Part shown: piece by piece, positions 53,174 through 62,407 of the stretch | Position numbering within the stretch: position 1 is the stretch's first letter | Layout of the letters: every line of letters begins with the position of its first letter | Assembly (NCBI GenBank): GCA_020852815.1 | Contig: JADZAN010000009.1 | Location: 211,264-275,263 of the forward strand | Length of the DNA stretch: 64,000 nt | Direction of reading: 5' to 3' | Source of the DNA: Gemmatimonadaceae bacterium | GTDB lineage: Bacteria > Gemmatimonadota > Gemmatimonadetes > Gemmatimonadales > Gemmatimonadaceae | Translations under genes and position numbers: made by a program | The notes under the pieces: generated by a model | Told to the model about the DNA's origin: nothing | The model's input: only the letters and a program-made list of their open reading frames with translations | Databases searched by the model: none

Positions 53174-54585
53174 GTATTGCGCGGCGGCGTTGGCGACGTC
53201 ACGCCGACAAACACTCCGCTGCGCCCGGCGCATTGTACGTATCCATCCGGATACAGGTGCGCGCGCAGCCTGCCGTCGTGTTTCTTGCGTCGAAAGCGCT
53301 TGCCGCAGATGGGACATTCGAACGTGTAGACAGGGCCAGCCCGACTCCGTGCGGGAGGTCGGTAGGTCACGCCTGTTCGCGGTGACCTGATCGCCGGCAG
53401 CGCGTCGCCTGCGATAGGTGCGAACCCGAGTTCGATGGCGTATCGCGGCACGAACATCGACTGCGTCACTCGCAGCTTGACGATCTCGGCGACCTTGAAT
53501 GACTTGACGATCCCACTCGCCATTTCGTGCGCGTAGAGGAGCAGGTTGCCGGTACCGGCCACACGCAACGAGTACGGCTCGACGCGCCGCGCCCTGCCGT
53601 GGTACATGAACTCGACCAGGAGTCGATTCGCACCCGCGAAGCGCAATCGTTCCATCACGCCGCCGCTGGCCACCGTGTTGAAGGCAGTGAACGGGACACC
53701 GTCCATTCGCGCCAACGCGGAAGGTCGCGCTTCGAATACTCGCGTCGTTCGCTCCTCCATCCACGAAAGCGCTTTCTCGATGCGCTGCAACACACCGTCG
53801 ATGGGCGGCAGCTCCTGCAACTGATGCGCGAGCATCGACTCCCATTCGGCGCGAAGCTCGGCGGACTTGCCGATCAGCTCAATCAGCTGTCTCTTGCTGG
53901 GTGCCTCGATCTGCTTGACCGTGCACTTCGAGCGAAAGAGCAGCCGAAGCTTGGCGACATTGATTCCGTCCACATTGGAGACGATGTAGACCACGTCGTA
54001 CAGGTCACGCGGGCGCGTGCGTTCGTACAGAGCACGAGTCTTCTCGGCGAGGAGTTCCTCGAAATCGTAGGTTCTCACCAGTGCCCGCTCGAGGAGTGCG
54101 TCCGTGTATGGGTGGATCACGGCGCGAAGCGCCGGCGCCTCGAGTACTGGCTCATGCTGCGTGATGTCGAACAGGATGCGTGGCCACGAGGGAGCCTGCA
54201 TAGGACCGCGATAGCCCACGCGTCCCTCGAAGGTCGCTCGGCCGAACTTGTCTGTTCGAGGCCTCACCACGACCTGGTCGCGAGGCATCACGATGCCACT
54301 CATCTTGCCAACGCGATCGGCGAGCCGCGTCAGGATGGTCGTGATGGCGTCGAGATCGTACGACGCCTCGGGACGCAGGGAGAAGTCGAGGTCCTCAGAG
54401 AAGCGATATGTCTCGATGAAGCACTTCTTCACGCAGGTGCCGCCCTTCAGGATCCACGACTCCGACGCCTCGGGATCGGCGCCCACGGCGGCGAGCATCC
54501 AGCCGAGGACGTAGTCCTTCTCGACCACATCCGGCCGCAGCCCCCATTCTCGTGCGCGTGACAGGATCTCCTGCCTGCTGATCAT
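53170..54585 (-). CDS. abiEii: AbiEii-type nucleotidyltransferase toxin with WYL-like and zinc-finger-like C-terminus
   Basis: This is a 471-residue type IV toxin. Residues ~1-280 are the AbiEii/AbiGii domain: WILKGGTCVKKCF (KGGT at 47-50), YRFSEDLDFSL (SEDLD 63-67) and LLAEKTRALYERTRPRDLYDV. Residues ~310-387 look like a WYL domain: RLRFAGANRLLVEFMYHGRARRVEPYSL, then KSFKVAEIVKLRVTQSMFVPR. The end has C424-x2-C427, H443 and C452 as a possible zinc site (ECPICGKRF..H..C). Usual AbiEii proteins stop after about 300 residues. It starts 9 bp after the antitoxin stop. Confidence 0.82.
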   Translation of the reverse strand: MISRQEILSRAREWGLRPDVVEKDYVLGWMLAAVGADPEASESWILKGGTCVKKCFIETYRFSEDLDFSLRPEASYDLDAITTILTRLADRVGKMSGIVMPRDQVVVRPRTDKFGRATFEGRVGYRGPMQAPSWPRILFDITQHEPVLEAPALRAVIHPYTDALLERALVRTYDFEELLAEKTRALYERTRPRDLYDVVYIVSNVDGINVAKLRLLFRSKCTVKQIEAPSKRQLIELIGKSAELRAEWESMLAHQLQELPPIDGVLQRIEKALSWMEERTTRVFEARPSALARMDGVPFTAFNTVASGGVMERLRFAGANRLLVEFMYHGRARRVEPYSLRVAGTGNLLLYAHEMASGIVKSFKVAEIVKLRVTQSMFVPRYAIELGFAPIAGDALPAIRSPRTGVTYRPPARSRAGPVYTFECPICGKRFRRKKHDGRLRAHLYPDGYVQCAGRSGVFVGVTSPTPPRNT

Positions 54586-54594
54586 CCGGGCACC

Positions 54595-55395
54595 CTACAC
54601 GAAGCTTGCATTGATGATCAGCCCCCAACGCTTGTTGATGCGCCCCTCCTGGCGGATCGCAGGGTCGAGGCGCGTCAACCCCCTGGTGACGGCTTGCCTC
54701 AGTTGGTCGATCACTTCGGCGCTTGCGCCCTTGTGCTCGAGAATGAAGCCGATGCGCTTCGCCGCCGCTCCATTGCCGGAGCGAGACAGTTCGCCCAGCA
54801 ACGCTGCCATTCCTTTGTCAGTCGTGGATTCGATGTATCGATGCAGGCATTCACTCGCGTGCCTGAAGCCGCCCAGCCAGGCTGGATCGCGGAAACCGTC
54901 TACCAGCGTTCGTTCGACGCTCGATACGGCGACCGTCGACGCACCACGCCACACGCAGTTGACGCCGAGCAGGCGTTCCGGGCGCACGCGGACGAGATGG
55001 AAGTCCAACCCGAGCAGCCGCTGGTTCCACGATCGAATGGGGGCTGCGGTCGCGACAAACGTCGATCGAAAGAGTTGCTCGGTAAGTCCCCAGTACTCGG
55101 CGGCGCTCCAACCGCCGACATAGCACGGCACGAACGCTCGCGCAGCGAGGATCCACGGGTCGGGATACGCCGTGCGTTCGCTCGCTGGCGCGTCCACCGG
55201 CAGTACGTAGTACAGTCCGCGCCGCACACGAGCCAACCACCCCGCCTTGGCCAGTCGCGCCAGGCGCGAAGCCGCGTCGGCACTCGTGAGACCCAGCGCA
55301 CGCGGCGCATCCTCAATCACCAACAACCCGTCCTTCGCCACCGAAACCAGCGCGGCGAGTTCGGCCTTCACCGGGCTTCCGGGGGATGGGTTCAT
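54595..55395 (-). CDS. abiEi: AbiEi-family antitoxin
   Basis: The 266-residue antitoxin has an N-terminal winged helix (KDGLLVIEDAPRALGLTSADAASRLARLAKAGW). Next is the signature RRGLYYVLPVD and a C-terminal domain (YVGGWSAAEYWGLTEQLF, VSSVERTLVDG). AbiEi proteins repress their own operon and stop the toxin. I chose ATG 55395, which lies only 9 bp after the -10-like box, so the transcript may be leaderless. An extended open frame upstream is not supported. Confidence 0.88.
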   Translation of the reverse strand: MNPSPGSPVKAELAALVSVAKDGLLVIEDAPRALGLTSADAASRLARLAKAGWLARVRRGLYYVLPVDAPASERTAYPDPWILAARAFVPCYVGGWSAAEYWGLTEQLFRSTFVATAAPIRSWNQRLLGLDFHLVRVRPERLLGVNCVWRGASTVAVSSVERTLVDGFRDPAWLGGFRHASECLHRYIESTTDKGMAALLGELSRSGNGAAAKRIGFILEHKGASAEVIDQLRQAVTRGLTRLDPAIRQEGRINKRWGLIINASFV

Positions 55396-55404
55396 GGTAT
55401 ATGA

Positions 55405-55433
55405 AGAATGTAGAAAATCGCGGTCATTGTCAA
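55405..55433 (-). promoter_or_regulatory. Promoter of the abiE operon
   Basis: On the minus strand a perfect -35 TTGACA (55428-55433) is followed after 17 bp by CATTCT (55405-55410). The region is AT-rich, unlike its surroundings. Start codon ATG 55395 is very near the predicted transcript start. Confidence 0.55.
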
Positions 55434-55557
55434 TAACTACATAAATACTGTACCCCTCGAACCCTCGGAGTCTGTGCCTTGCCGACGGGACGGTTCTGCT
55501 CTGCCTCACGGAGCCGCTGACGTGACCGCCCATCACCACCGCTACTTCATCCCACGC

Positions 55558-58500
55558 TCACCCCACCTCGCGCTCCTTCCACAGCGACCACACCGCCGGA
55601 ATCACGACGAGCGTGAGCACGGTGCTCGACACCATCCCCCCCACCATGGGTGCGGCGATGCGCTTCATGACGCTGGCACCGGTCCCGTTTCCCCACAGGA
55701 TGGGAAGGAGGCCGGCCATGATCGCCGTGACGGTCATCATCTTCGGACGCACGCGCTCCACCGCGCCCTCCACCACTGCCCCGTACAGGTCGCGCAGCGT
55801 GGGGCGCTCGACACGCCGACGCAGCTCGCTCCACGCGTGGTCGAGGTAGATGAGCATCACCACCCCGGTCTCCGCCGCCACGCCGGCCAGCGCGATGAAG
55901 CCGATGGCGACGGCGACGGACCACGAGTAGCCCAGCCACCAGGTGAGCCAGATCCCCCCAACGATCCCGAACGGGAGGGAGAGCATCACGATCAGCGTCT
56001 CGCCCACGTTGCGGAAGTTGAAGTAGAGGAGGAAGAAGATGATCGCGAGCGTGGCCGGGATGACGATGCGCATCGTCTCCCTGGCGCGCTCCATGTACTC
56101 GTACTGCCCGCTCCACACCAGGTGATAGCCGGACGGGAGCGTCACCATGTCACGCACCATGCGTTGCGCCTCACGGACGTATCCGCCAACGTCGCGCCCC
56201 GCCACGTCGACATAGACCCACGCGGTGGGCATGGCCCCCTCGGTGCGCACCACCATGGGGCCTGCGACCTGCCGGATGGTGGCCAGTTGGCCGAGTGGGA
56301 CCTGGGCCACCTGGCTCCCCATGGCACCGGGAAGCGAGGGCATCGCGCCGCCAGTCGCCGTCCGCCTAACGCCAACCGGCATTCCCGCGCCGCCCGTGGG
56401 CGCCGCGGATCCTCCGGCGTCGTGGTTCACCGGGACGAGCACCGAGGCCAACCGCTCGGGGGTGTCGCGCAGCTCCTGCGGGTAGCGCACGCGCACGCCG
56501 TAACGCTCGCGCCCCTCCACGGTCTGCGTGATCGTCATCCCGCCAATGGCCGTGGCAATGACAGTCTGCACGTCGGTGACGTTGACGCCGTGGCGCGCCG
56601 CTGCCGCGCGATCGATGTCGATGTCGAGGTAGTAGCCCGACACCGCACGCTCGGCGAAGGCGCTTCGTGTTCCCGGGACCATCTGCACCGCCGCCTCCAC
56701 CTCGCGCCCCAGTCGCTCGAGCTGTGCGAGGTCGGGGCCGAAGACCTTGATGCCGACCGGTGTGCGGATCCCCGTGGCCAGCATGTCGATGCGCCCCTTG
56801 ATCGGCATCGTCCAGGCGTTGGTGATCCCCGGGAGCCTAACGGCGGAGTCCATGGCAGCGACCAGGCGGTCGTAGGTCATCCCCGCGCGCCATGCGCCCT
56901 CCGGCTTGAGCGAGATGGTCGTCTCGAACATGTCGAGCCCGGCGGGATCGGTCGCGGTGTTGGCGCGCCCCGCCTTGCCCCACACGTGCTCCACCTCGGG
57001 AAAGGAGGCGAGGATGGCGTCCTGCTGGCGCATGATCTCGCGCGCACGGGCAATCGGGATGCCGGGGAGCGTGGTCGGCATGTAGAGAATCGTCCCCTCG
57101 TCGAGCGGGGGCATGAACTCACTGCCCAGTCGCGTCCACGGAATCCAGGTGGCGATGACGACCAGCGCACTGGCGACGATCACCGGTCCGCGGTGCCGCA
57201 GCACCGTGTCGATCACGGGGCGATAGAGCCTGATGAGGAGGCGGTTGAGCGGGTTGGCGCGTTCGCGATAGAGACGCCCGCGCACGAGGAGCGCCATCGC
57301 CACCGGGACGAGCGTCACCGAGAGGAGCGACGCCGATGCCATGGCGAAAGTCTTGGTGAAGGCGAGCGGCTTGAACATCCGCCCTTCCTGTCCCTCCAGT
57401 GTGAAGACGGGGAGGAAGGAGACGGTGATGATGAGGAGGGAGAAGAAGAGCGCCGGCCCGACCTCCTGCGCGCTCTCCACCACCAGGCGCCAGCGATCGG
57501 ACGTGGAGAGGTGTCGCGTGGAGAAGTGTCCGCTCCCGTCGTCGGGCGCGGCGCGCTCGAGATGCTTGTGGAGGTTCTCGATCATCACGATCGCCGCATC
57601 GATCATGGCGCCGATGGCTATGGCAATTCCCCCTAACGACATGATGTCAGCACCGACGCCGCCCAGCCGCATGGCGAGGAAGGCCATGAAGATCCCCACG
57701 GGCAAGGTGAGGATGGCGACGAGCGCCGACTGCGCGTGCAGGAGGAAGACGACGCAGACCAGGGCAACGATGAGCGACTCCTCGAGGAGCTTCCCCTTGA
57801 GCGTCTCGATGGCGCGCTCGATCAGGTCGCTGCGATCGTACACCGGGCGTACCACGACCCCGGAGGGAAGCCCCTGCTGCACCTCGGCGAGCTTGGCCTT
57901 CACGCGCTCGATGGTGGCGAGCGCGTTCTCGCCGAAGCGCATGACGACGATGCCGCCCACGGCGTCGCCGCGCCCGTCGAGGTCGGCGATGCCGCGACGG
58001 ATCGCCGGCCCCACCGACACGCGCGCGACTTCGGCCACACGAATTGGTGTCCCGGCGGCGGTCGCGCCCACGACGACGTTCTCGATGTCGGCGAGCGACT
58101 TGAGGTAGCCCAGCCCGCGCACCATGTACTCGCGCTCGGACAGCTCCATCGTCATTGCGCCGACGTCACTATTGGCGGATTGCAGCGCGGCCATCACGCG
58201 GGTGACGGGGATGCCGTAGGCGAGGAGCTTGGCCGGGTCGATGTCGACCTGGTACTGCTTCTCGAAGCCCCCCACGCTGGCCACCTCGGAGACTCCGGGC
58301 ACTGCCGTCAGGGCGTAGCGCAGGTACCAGTCCTGCACGCTGCGCAGCTCGGCCAGATTGAGGCGCCCGCTCGTGTCTTCCAGCGCGTACTGGTAGATCC
58401 AGCCAAGCCCGGTGGCGTCGGGGCCTAACGTGGGAGTGACGGTTGTGGGAAGCTTCCCCTGGATGCCGTTGAGGACCTCGAGGACGCGACTCCGCGCCCA

Positions 58501-58812
58501 GTAGATATCGGTGCCGTCCTCGAAGATGACATAGACGAACGACACGCCGAAGAACGAGTACCCGCGCACCGTCTTCGCCCCCGGGACCTTGAGCATCTCG
58601 GCGGCGATGGGATATGTGACCTGGTCCTCGACGATGCGTGGTGCCTGTTCGTTGTAGTCGGCCTGCACGATCACCTGCACGTCGGACAGGTCGGGGAGCG
58701 CCTCGAGCGGCGTGCGCTGCACCGCGACCACACCACCGATCGTCGCCGCCAGCGTGAGCAGGACGACGAGGAGCGGGTTGGTCACCGACCAATGGATGAT
58801 GCGCTTGAGCAT
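55558..58812 (-). CDS. cusA: Cu(I)/Ag(I)-type RND efflux pump, CusA-like
   Basis: This inner-membrane pump of 1084 residues has the full RND layout: 12 helices and two large periplasmic loops. The HME-RND signature GAMIDAAIVMIENLHKHLE is present. The WTMPIKGRIDMLATGIRTPVG stretch carries methionines at the CusA metal-relay positions, so Cu(I)/Ag(I) is the likely cargo rather than Co/Zn/Cd. An insert rich in Gly/Ala/Met (about residues 820-870) is unlike the standard protein. It is last in the operon, 12 bp after the cusB stop. Confidence 0.93.
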   Translation of the reverse strand: MLKRIIHWSVTNPLLVVLLTLAATIGGVVAVQRTPLEALPDLSDVQVIVQADYNEQAPRIVEDQVTYPIAAEMLKVPGAKTVRGYSFFGVSFVYVIFEDGTDIYWARSRVLEVLNGIQGKLPTTVTPTLGPDATGLGWIYQYALEDTSGRLNLAELRSVQDWYLRYALTAVPGVSEVASVGGFEKQYQVDIDPAKLLAYGIPVTRVMAALQSANSDVGAMTMELSEREYMVRGLGYLKSLADIENVVVGATAAGTPIRVAEVARVSVGPAIRRGIADLDGRGDAVGGIVVMRFGENALATIERVKAKLAEVQQGLPSGVVVRPVYDRSDLIERAIETLKGKLLEESLIVALVCVVFLLHAQSALVAILTLPVGIFMAFLAMRLGGVGADIMSLGGIAIAIGAMIDAAIVMIENLHKHLERAAPDDGSGHFSTRHLSTSDRWRLVVESAQEVGPALFFSLLIITVSFLPVFTLEGQEGRMFKPLAFTKTFAMASASLLSVTLVPVAMALLVRGRLYRERANPLNRLLIRLYRPVIDTVLRHRGPVIVASALVVIATWIPWTRLGSEFMPPLDEGTILYMPTTLPGIPIARAREIMRQQDAILASFPEVEHVWGKAGRANTATDPAGLDMFETTISLKPEGAWRAGMTYDRLVAAMDSAVRLPGITNAWTMPIKGRIDMLATGIRTPVGIKVFGPDLAQLERLGREVEAAVQMVPGTRSAFAERAVSGYYLDIDIDRAAAARHGVNVTDVQTVIATAIGGMTITQTVEGRERYGVRVRYPQELRDTPERLASVLVPVNHDAGGSAAPTGGAGMPVGVRRTATGGAMPSLPGAMGSQVAQVPLGQLATIRQVAGPMVVRTEGAMPTAWVYVDVAGRDVGGYVREAQRMVRDMVTLPSGYHLVWSGQYEYMERARETMRIVIPATLAIIFFLLYFNFRNVGETLIVMLSLPFGIVGGIWLTWWLGYSWSVAVAIGFIALAGVAAETGVVMLIYLDHAWSELRRRVERPTLRDLYGAVVEGAVERVRPKMMTVTAIMAGLLPILWGNGTGASVMKRIAAPMVGGMVSSTVLTLVVIPAVWSLWKEREVG

Positions 58813-58824
58813 GGTGGCGACTCC

Positions 58825-60246
58825 TTACGGCATCTTGTGGCCGGCATGCTCGTCGTGCTTCATGCCGGGCATGGGCGGCATGGAGTCACGCTTGGGCGCC
58901 GCGGGGCGCGCCCCCTTTCCCGTTTCCTGCATGGGGAGCTTCTCCACCGGGGTGTTCATCTCCATCCCCGGCATGTCGCCCATGCCGCCTAACGCCTTTC
59001 CCAGGTTGGACTCGGCGTCGACGAGGAAGGTCGCCGACGCAACGACCGACTCGCCCTCCGCTATGCCGCGCAGGATCTCGATGCGGTCGTCGTTGGAGGC
59101 GCCGATGGCGACTTCGTGCGGGGCGAGCGCCCCGTTGGCCTCGCGCACAAAGACCACATGGCGCTCGCCAGTGGAGAGCACCGCGTCGCGCGGCACCGTG
59201 AGGACACGCTCGCGCGAGGCACCAACGATGCGCAGCGTGGCGTACATCCCCGGCTTGAGGCGCAAGTCCTGGTTGGGCAGCACCACGCGCACGCGCGCCG
59301 TGCGCGTGTCGGCGCTGATGGTGGGATAGATGAACGAGATGCGCCCCATGCGATGCTCGCCGGGGAGCGCCGAGAACTCGGCGTGCACCATCTGCCCCAC
59401 GCGCACGTCGGCCAGGTCCTGCTCGAACACTTCGCCCTCGACCCAGACGGCGCGCAGGTCGGCGACACGGTACAGCGCCTCGCCGGCCATGATGCGCTGC
59501 CCGGGGACGAGGTTCTTCTCCAGGACGTAGCCGCCGGCGGGAGAGTAGAGCGTGAGCGTGCGGCGCACCTGGGCGCTGCGTTCGATCTCGGCGATCTCGC
59601 GCTCGGGGATGTCGAGGAAGGCAAGGCGGCGGCGCGCCGACTCGAGCAGCGCGGTGGAGCCGCCGCGCGCGTCGCTGCCGGCCGACGACATCTCCTGCTC
59701 GAGCTTCCTCGCGAGAAGGAGTTCCTCCTGCGCCTGAACCAGCATGGGGGAGTAGATCGTCAGCAGCGGCTCGCCGACGGCAACCGGTTGCCCGGTGCTG
59801 TTCACATAGAGGCGCTCGACCCAGCCGTCGACCTTGGGCGTGATGGCCTGCAGGCGCGTCTCGTCGAAGTTGAGTTGCCCCACCGTACGGACTTCCTTGG
59901 TGAGCGGCCCCACGGTGGCCACGGCGTAGGTCACGCCGATGCGACGCGCCTGGTCGTCGCCGAGCGAGACCGGGCGGGCGGTGGCGCCGGCACCGGCGCC
60001 GCCCGACATGGCCGCGTGGTCATGCCCCGTTGCGGCTGTCGGGGGCGCCTGCGTGCCGCGCGTCGCGATGTAGACGCCGGCCATGGCGGCGACCAGGATG
60101 GCGCCGTAGAGGACGAGGCGCAGCGGCGAAGCGGTGGCGGGGCGAGGGTCGGTTGACATGGGCGACGCTCCTGGTGCGTCGGTGAAAGCGTGAGAGGGGG
60201 CGTGTGCGGCGTGCGGCTGTTCGTGGTTTGGGCGGAAGTTGCTCAT
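58825..60246 (-). CDS. cusB: Periplasmic adaptor of the CusA pump, CusB-like
   Basis: This membrane-fusion protein of 473 residues has an N-terminal anchor helix (LRLVLYGAILVAAMAGVYIA), then lipoyl/hairpin and beta-barrel parts (GWVERLYVNSTGQPVAVGEPLLTIYSP, AGGYVLEKNLVPGQRI). The ends are His/Met-rich: HDHAAMSGG near the N-terminus and GMGDMPGMEM, PPMPGMKHDEHAGHKMP at the C-terminus, which fit Cu/Ag binding. The start at 60246 overlaps the TolC-like stop (ATGA); a later ATG at 60159 is also possible. Confidence 0.92.
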   Translation of the reverse strand: MSNFRPNHEQPHAAHAPSHAFTDAPGASPMSTDPRPATASPLRLVLYGAILVAAMAGVYIATRGTQAPPTAATGHDHAAMSGGAGAGATARPVSLGDDQARRIGVTYAVATVGPLTKEVRTVGQLNFDETRLQAITPKVDGWVERLYVNSTGQPVAVGEPLLTIYSPMLVQAQEELLLARKLEQEMSSAGSDARGGSTALLESARRRLAFLDIPEREIAEIERSAQVRRTLTLYSPAGGYVLEKNLVPGQRIMAGEALYRVADLRAVWVEGEVFEQDLADVRVGQMVHAEFSALPGEHRMGRISFIYPTISADTRTARVRVVLPNQDLRLKPGMYATLRIVGASRERVLTVPRDAVLSTGERHVVFVREANGALAPHEVAIGASNDDRIEILRGIAEGESVVASATFLVDAESNLGKALGGMGDMPGMEMNTPVEKLPMQETGKGARPAAPKRDSMPPMPGMKHDEHAGHKMP

Positions 60247-61616
60247 CGGGGCCCTCCCGGTGCGGCGCCGTGCGTGGAGGTGGCATCGACGAGCGCGCGG
60301 CCGGCGAGCATCTCCAGCTCGGCCCACGCCTTGCCCTGCTCGGCGTCGAGCGTGGCAAGCTCCTGCCGGTAGCGGTTCACGTTCATCTGGTTGTCGAGCA
60401 GCGTCATGAAGTCGACGCTTCCGCCGCGGTAGGCCGCGAGCGCCGATGTCACGGCGGCTTCGGCCTGCGGAAGGATTTCGGCGCGGTACAGCTGCACGAG
60501 GCGGCGGGCGCGCTGCAGCGCGGCGTAGGCTTCACCCAGCTTGCCGCGCGTCTCGAGGCGCATGCTGGCCAGGTCGGCCTGCGCCATCTGGCGCATGGCC
60601 AGCGCCTCCTCGCGCATTTGCAACTGACGGGACCGGGCGAAGACGGGGATCGAGGCGCCGATCATCAGGCTCCCCATGCGCTCCGTCATGCGACCGCCCT
60701 CCATCCCGCTGGCACTCCGCTGTCCGTACTGGACGCCCAGCTGCAAGTCGGGGATGAGTTCCTTGCGCGCCAGTCGTTCCCCCGCTTCGGCGGCGCGCAG
60801 CTGCTCGAGTCCGGCGCGCACCATCGGGCGCGTGGCGCTGGCGATGGAGTCGAGCCAGGGGCGCGCGGGGAGCGAGTCGGGAAAGCGCGGAAAGGCGGCG
60901 ATCACCTCGGTGTCGGTGGCGCGGTCGACGAGCGCGTTGAGGCGAGCGCGCATCGTCTCGCGCATCGCCAGCATGCGCAGCGTGTCCTCGGCCATGCGGG
61001 CGATCTCGACGCGGGCGCGCAGGACGTCGGCCTGGCGCCCCTCGCCCACGCGGTACATCGCCTCGGAGGTCGTCGCGATGTCGCGCAGCAGCCGGAGCGA
61101 GGTGCGTGCGCTGGCCAGCGAGCGATCGGTGGCGGCCAGGTCGTAGTAGGCCATCGCCACCTGGGCGCGCAGCTCCCAGCTGACCTCGTCCACACGCGCG
61201 GCCACGGCGGCGGCCTGCGCCTGCGCCGACTGGCCGGCCAGGGCAAGTTTGTTCCCCAGCGGGATCATCTGCATGAGTTGCAGCTGCACCATCCCCAGCG
61301 GGTCCATGGGGGCGAGCCCGGGGAGGGCGTAGTTCATGAAGCCCAGTTGCAGCTGCGGGTCGCTGGGGCGCCGCGTGCCGGCGACGCGCGCCTGGGCGGC
61401 GCGGGCAAGCGCCTGCGCGGCGGCAATGCGCGGGTTGGCGCGCAGGGCGAGCGCGTAGAAGTTGCCGAGCGGCTGCACCGTGGCGCCAGGCGCGCTGGGG
61501 GTGGCGGCGGAGTCCTGCGCGGGGGCGCACGAGGGGGGCGCCACCGTCGCCAGGAAGGCGAGCGTGGCACCGAAGGTGATGACGAACGGCCCCCGAGTGC
61601 GAGGGAAACGGAGCAT
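60243..61616 (-). CDS. TolC-family outer-membrane efflux protein
   Basis: This 457-residue outer-membrane factor of the Cus operon has a leader of ~37 residues (a Cys at CAPAQ could be lipid-modified). It shows the two coiled-coil OEP repeats: LALRANPRIAAAQALARAAQAR and LARKELIPDLQLGVQYGQRS, then AYRGGSVDFMTLLDNQMNVNRYRQELATLDAEQGKAWAELEMLAGR. It should form the trimer channel for CusAB. It carries many Met residues (FMNYALPGLAPMDPLGMVQLQLMQMIPLG). ATG 61616 is used. Confidence 0.92.
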   Translation of the reverse strand: MLRFPRTRGPFVITFGATLAFLATVAPPSCAPAQDSAATPSAPGATVQPLGNFYALALRANPRIAAAQALARAAQARVAGTRRPSDPQLQLGFMNYALPGLAPMDPLGMVQLQLMQMIPLGNKLALAGQSAQAQAAAVAARVDEVSWELRAQVAMAYYDLAATDRSLASARTSLRLLRDIATTSEAMYRVGEGRQADVLRARVEIARMAEDTLRMLAMRETMRARLNALVDRATDTEVIAAFPRFPDSLPARPWLDSIASATRPMVRAGLEQLRAAEAGERLARKELIPDLQLGVQYGQRSASGMEGGRMTERMGSLMIGASIPVFARSRQLQMREEALAMRQMAQADLASMRLETRGKLGEAYAALQRARRLVQLYRAEILPQAEAAVTSALAAYRGGSVDFMTLLDNQMNVNRYRQELATLDAEQGKAWAELEMLAGRALVDATSTHGAAPGGPR

Positions 61617-61772
61617 GTGTGCGGATCCTCCCAGGGTCGCGCCGGGCAATGGACCACGGCGCCAGCGCGCCTAACGACCGGCGCGCGCGATGCCCGGGTG
61701 CGCCACTCTCCCGCGAATCGTCACCGCGCGTTCAGCGCGGCGGTCGCGAGCGGGCACACTCCGAGTGGGAGG

Positions 61773-62198
61773 TCAGGCTCTGGGAGGGGGGAGCTCGGGT
61801 GCGGCCCCCCAGGCGCGCGGGGGCGGGAGTGGAATCGCCGCGACCACCGCGTGCTCTGCCGCCAGGGCGGACGGGCCGTCGGCCGCCGGAAGGGCGGCGA
61901 TCGTCGCGCAGCTCGGCATCGAGGCACAGCTCCCCAGCGAATGGCGGTCGGGGCAGGGGCTCTCGTGCTGATCGGCGGGGGTGGTGTCACCAGCGGGGGT
62001 GGCAGCCGCTGGCGCGTCCGATTGGGTGCGCGATGCACCGCCTCCCATCGCCATGCCGTGGTGCATCGTCGGCGCCGCTGACGAAGTTGCCGGACTCGAG
62101 GGCGCGACCGACCCCGTGAGGCACGCCATCGCCCCGCCCTGCATGCTGAGCAGGAGGAGGGGGAGGGCCAGGGCGAGGGCGGTGAGTCGGCGAATCAT
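61773..62198 (-). CDS. Small secreted Met/His/Cys-rich protein of the Cus operon
   Basis: The 141-residue protein has a signal peptide MIRRLTALALALPLLLLSMQ and then a stretch with MHHGMAMGGG, HESPCPDRH, CASMPSC. It lacks a known domain. Its place at the head of the operon and its metal-binding residues suggest a periplasmic copper or silver chaperone or sponge. The C-terminus is Pro/Ala-rich. Many similar proteins are uncharacterised, so the role is inference from context. Confidence 0.6.
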   Translation of the reverse strand: MIRRLTALALALPLLLLSMQGGAMACLTGSVAPSSPATSSAAPTMHHGMAMGGGASRTQSDAPAAATPAGDTTPADQHESPCPDRHSLGSCASMPSCATIAALPAADGPSALAAEHAVVAAIPLPPPRAWGAAPELPPPRA

Positions 62199-62407
62199 CG
62201 GTAGATAGACGCACGAGATGCCGGCGGGAAAACCGGCGGGCGTGGCTGGAATATGACGGGTTGCGGGGCCGGTGGGGAGACAGCGATGGAATTCTCGCCC
62301 GTCACACGCGGTTCCGGCCATCGTCTCGCCCGATCGGCGGGGGTCCGATGGACAGTCGCCCGCGCGCTCGGCGATACTTCGTCAGGCAGTCGTCATCCTC
62401 GGAGTCC

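Noticed and set aside
54190..54585. Frame error joining two genes in abiEii
   Set aside because: The frame is continuous from the nucleotidyltransferase motifs to the Cys cluster, and codon use looks even, so the fusion appears real.
55474..57636. 720-residue plus-strand ORF opposite the CusA gene
   Set aside because: His/Asp-rich antisense of an RND pump; no domain and a poor start.
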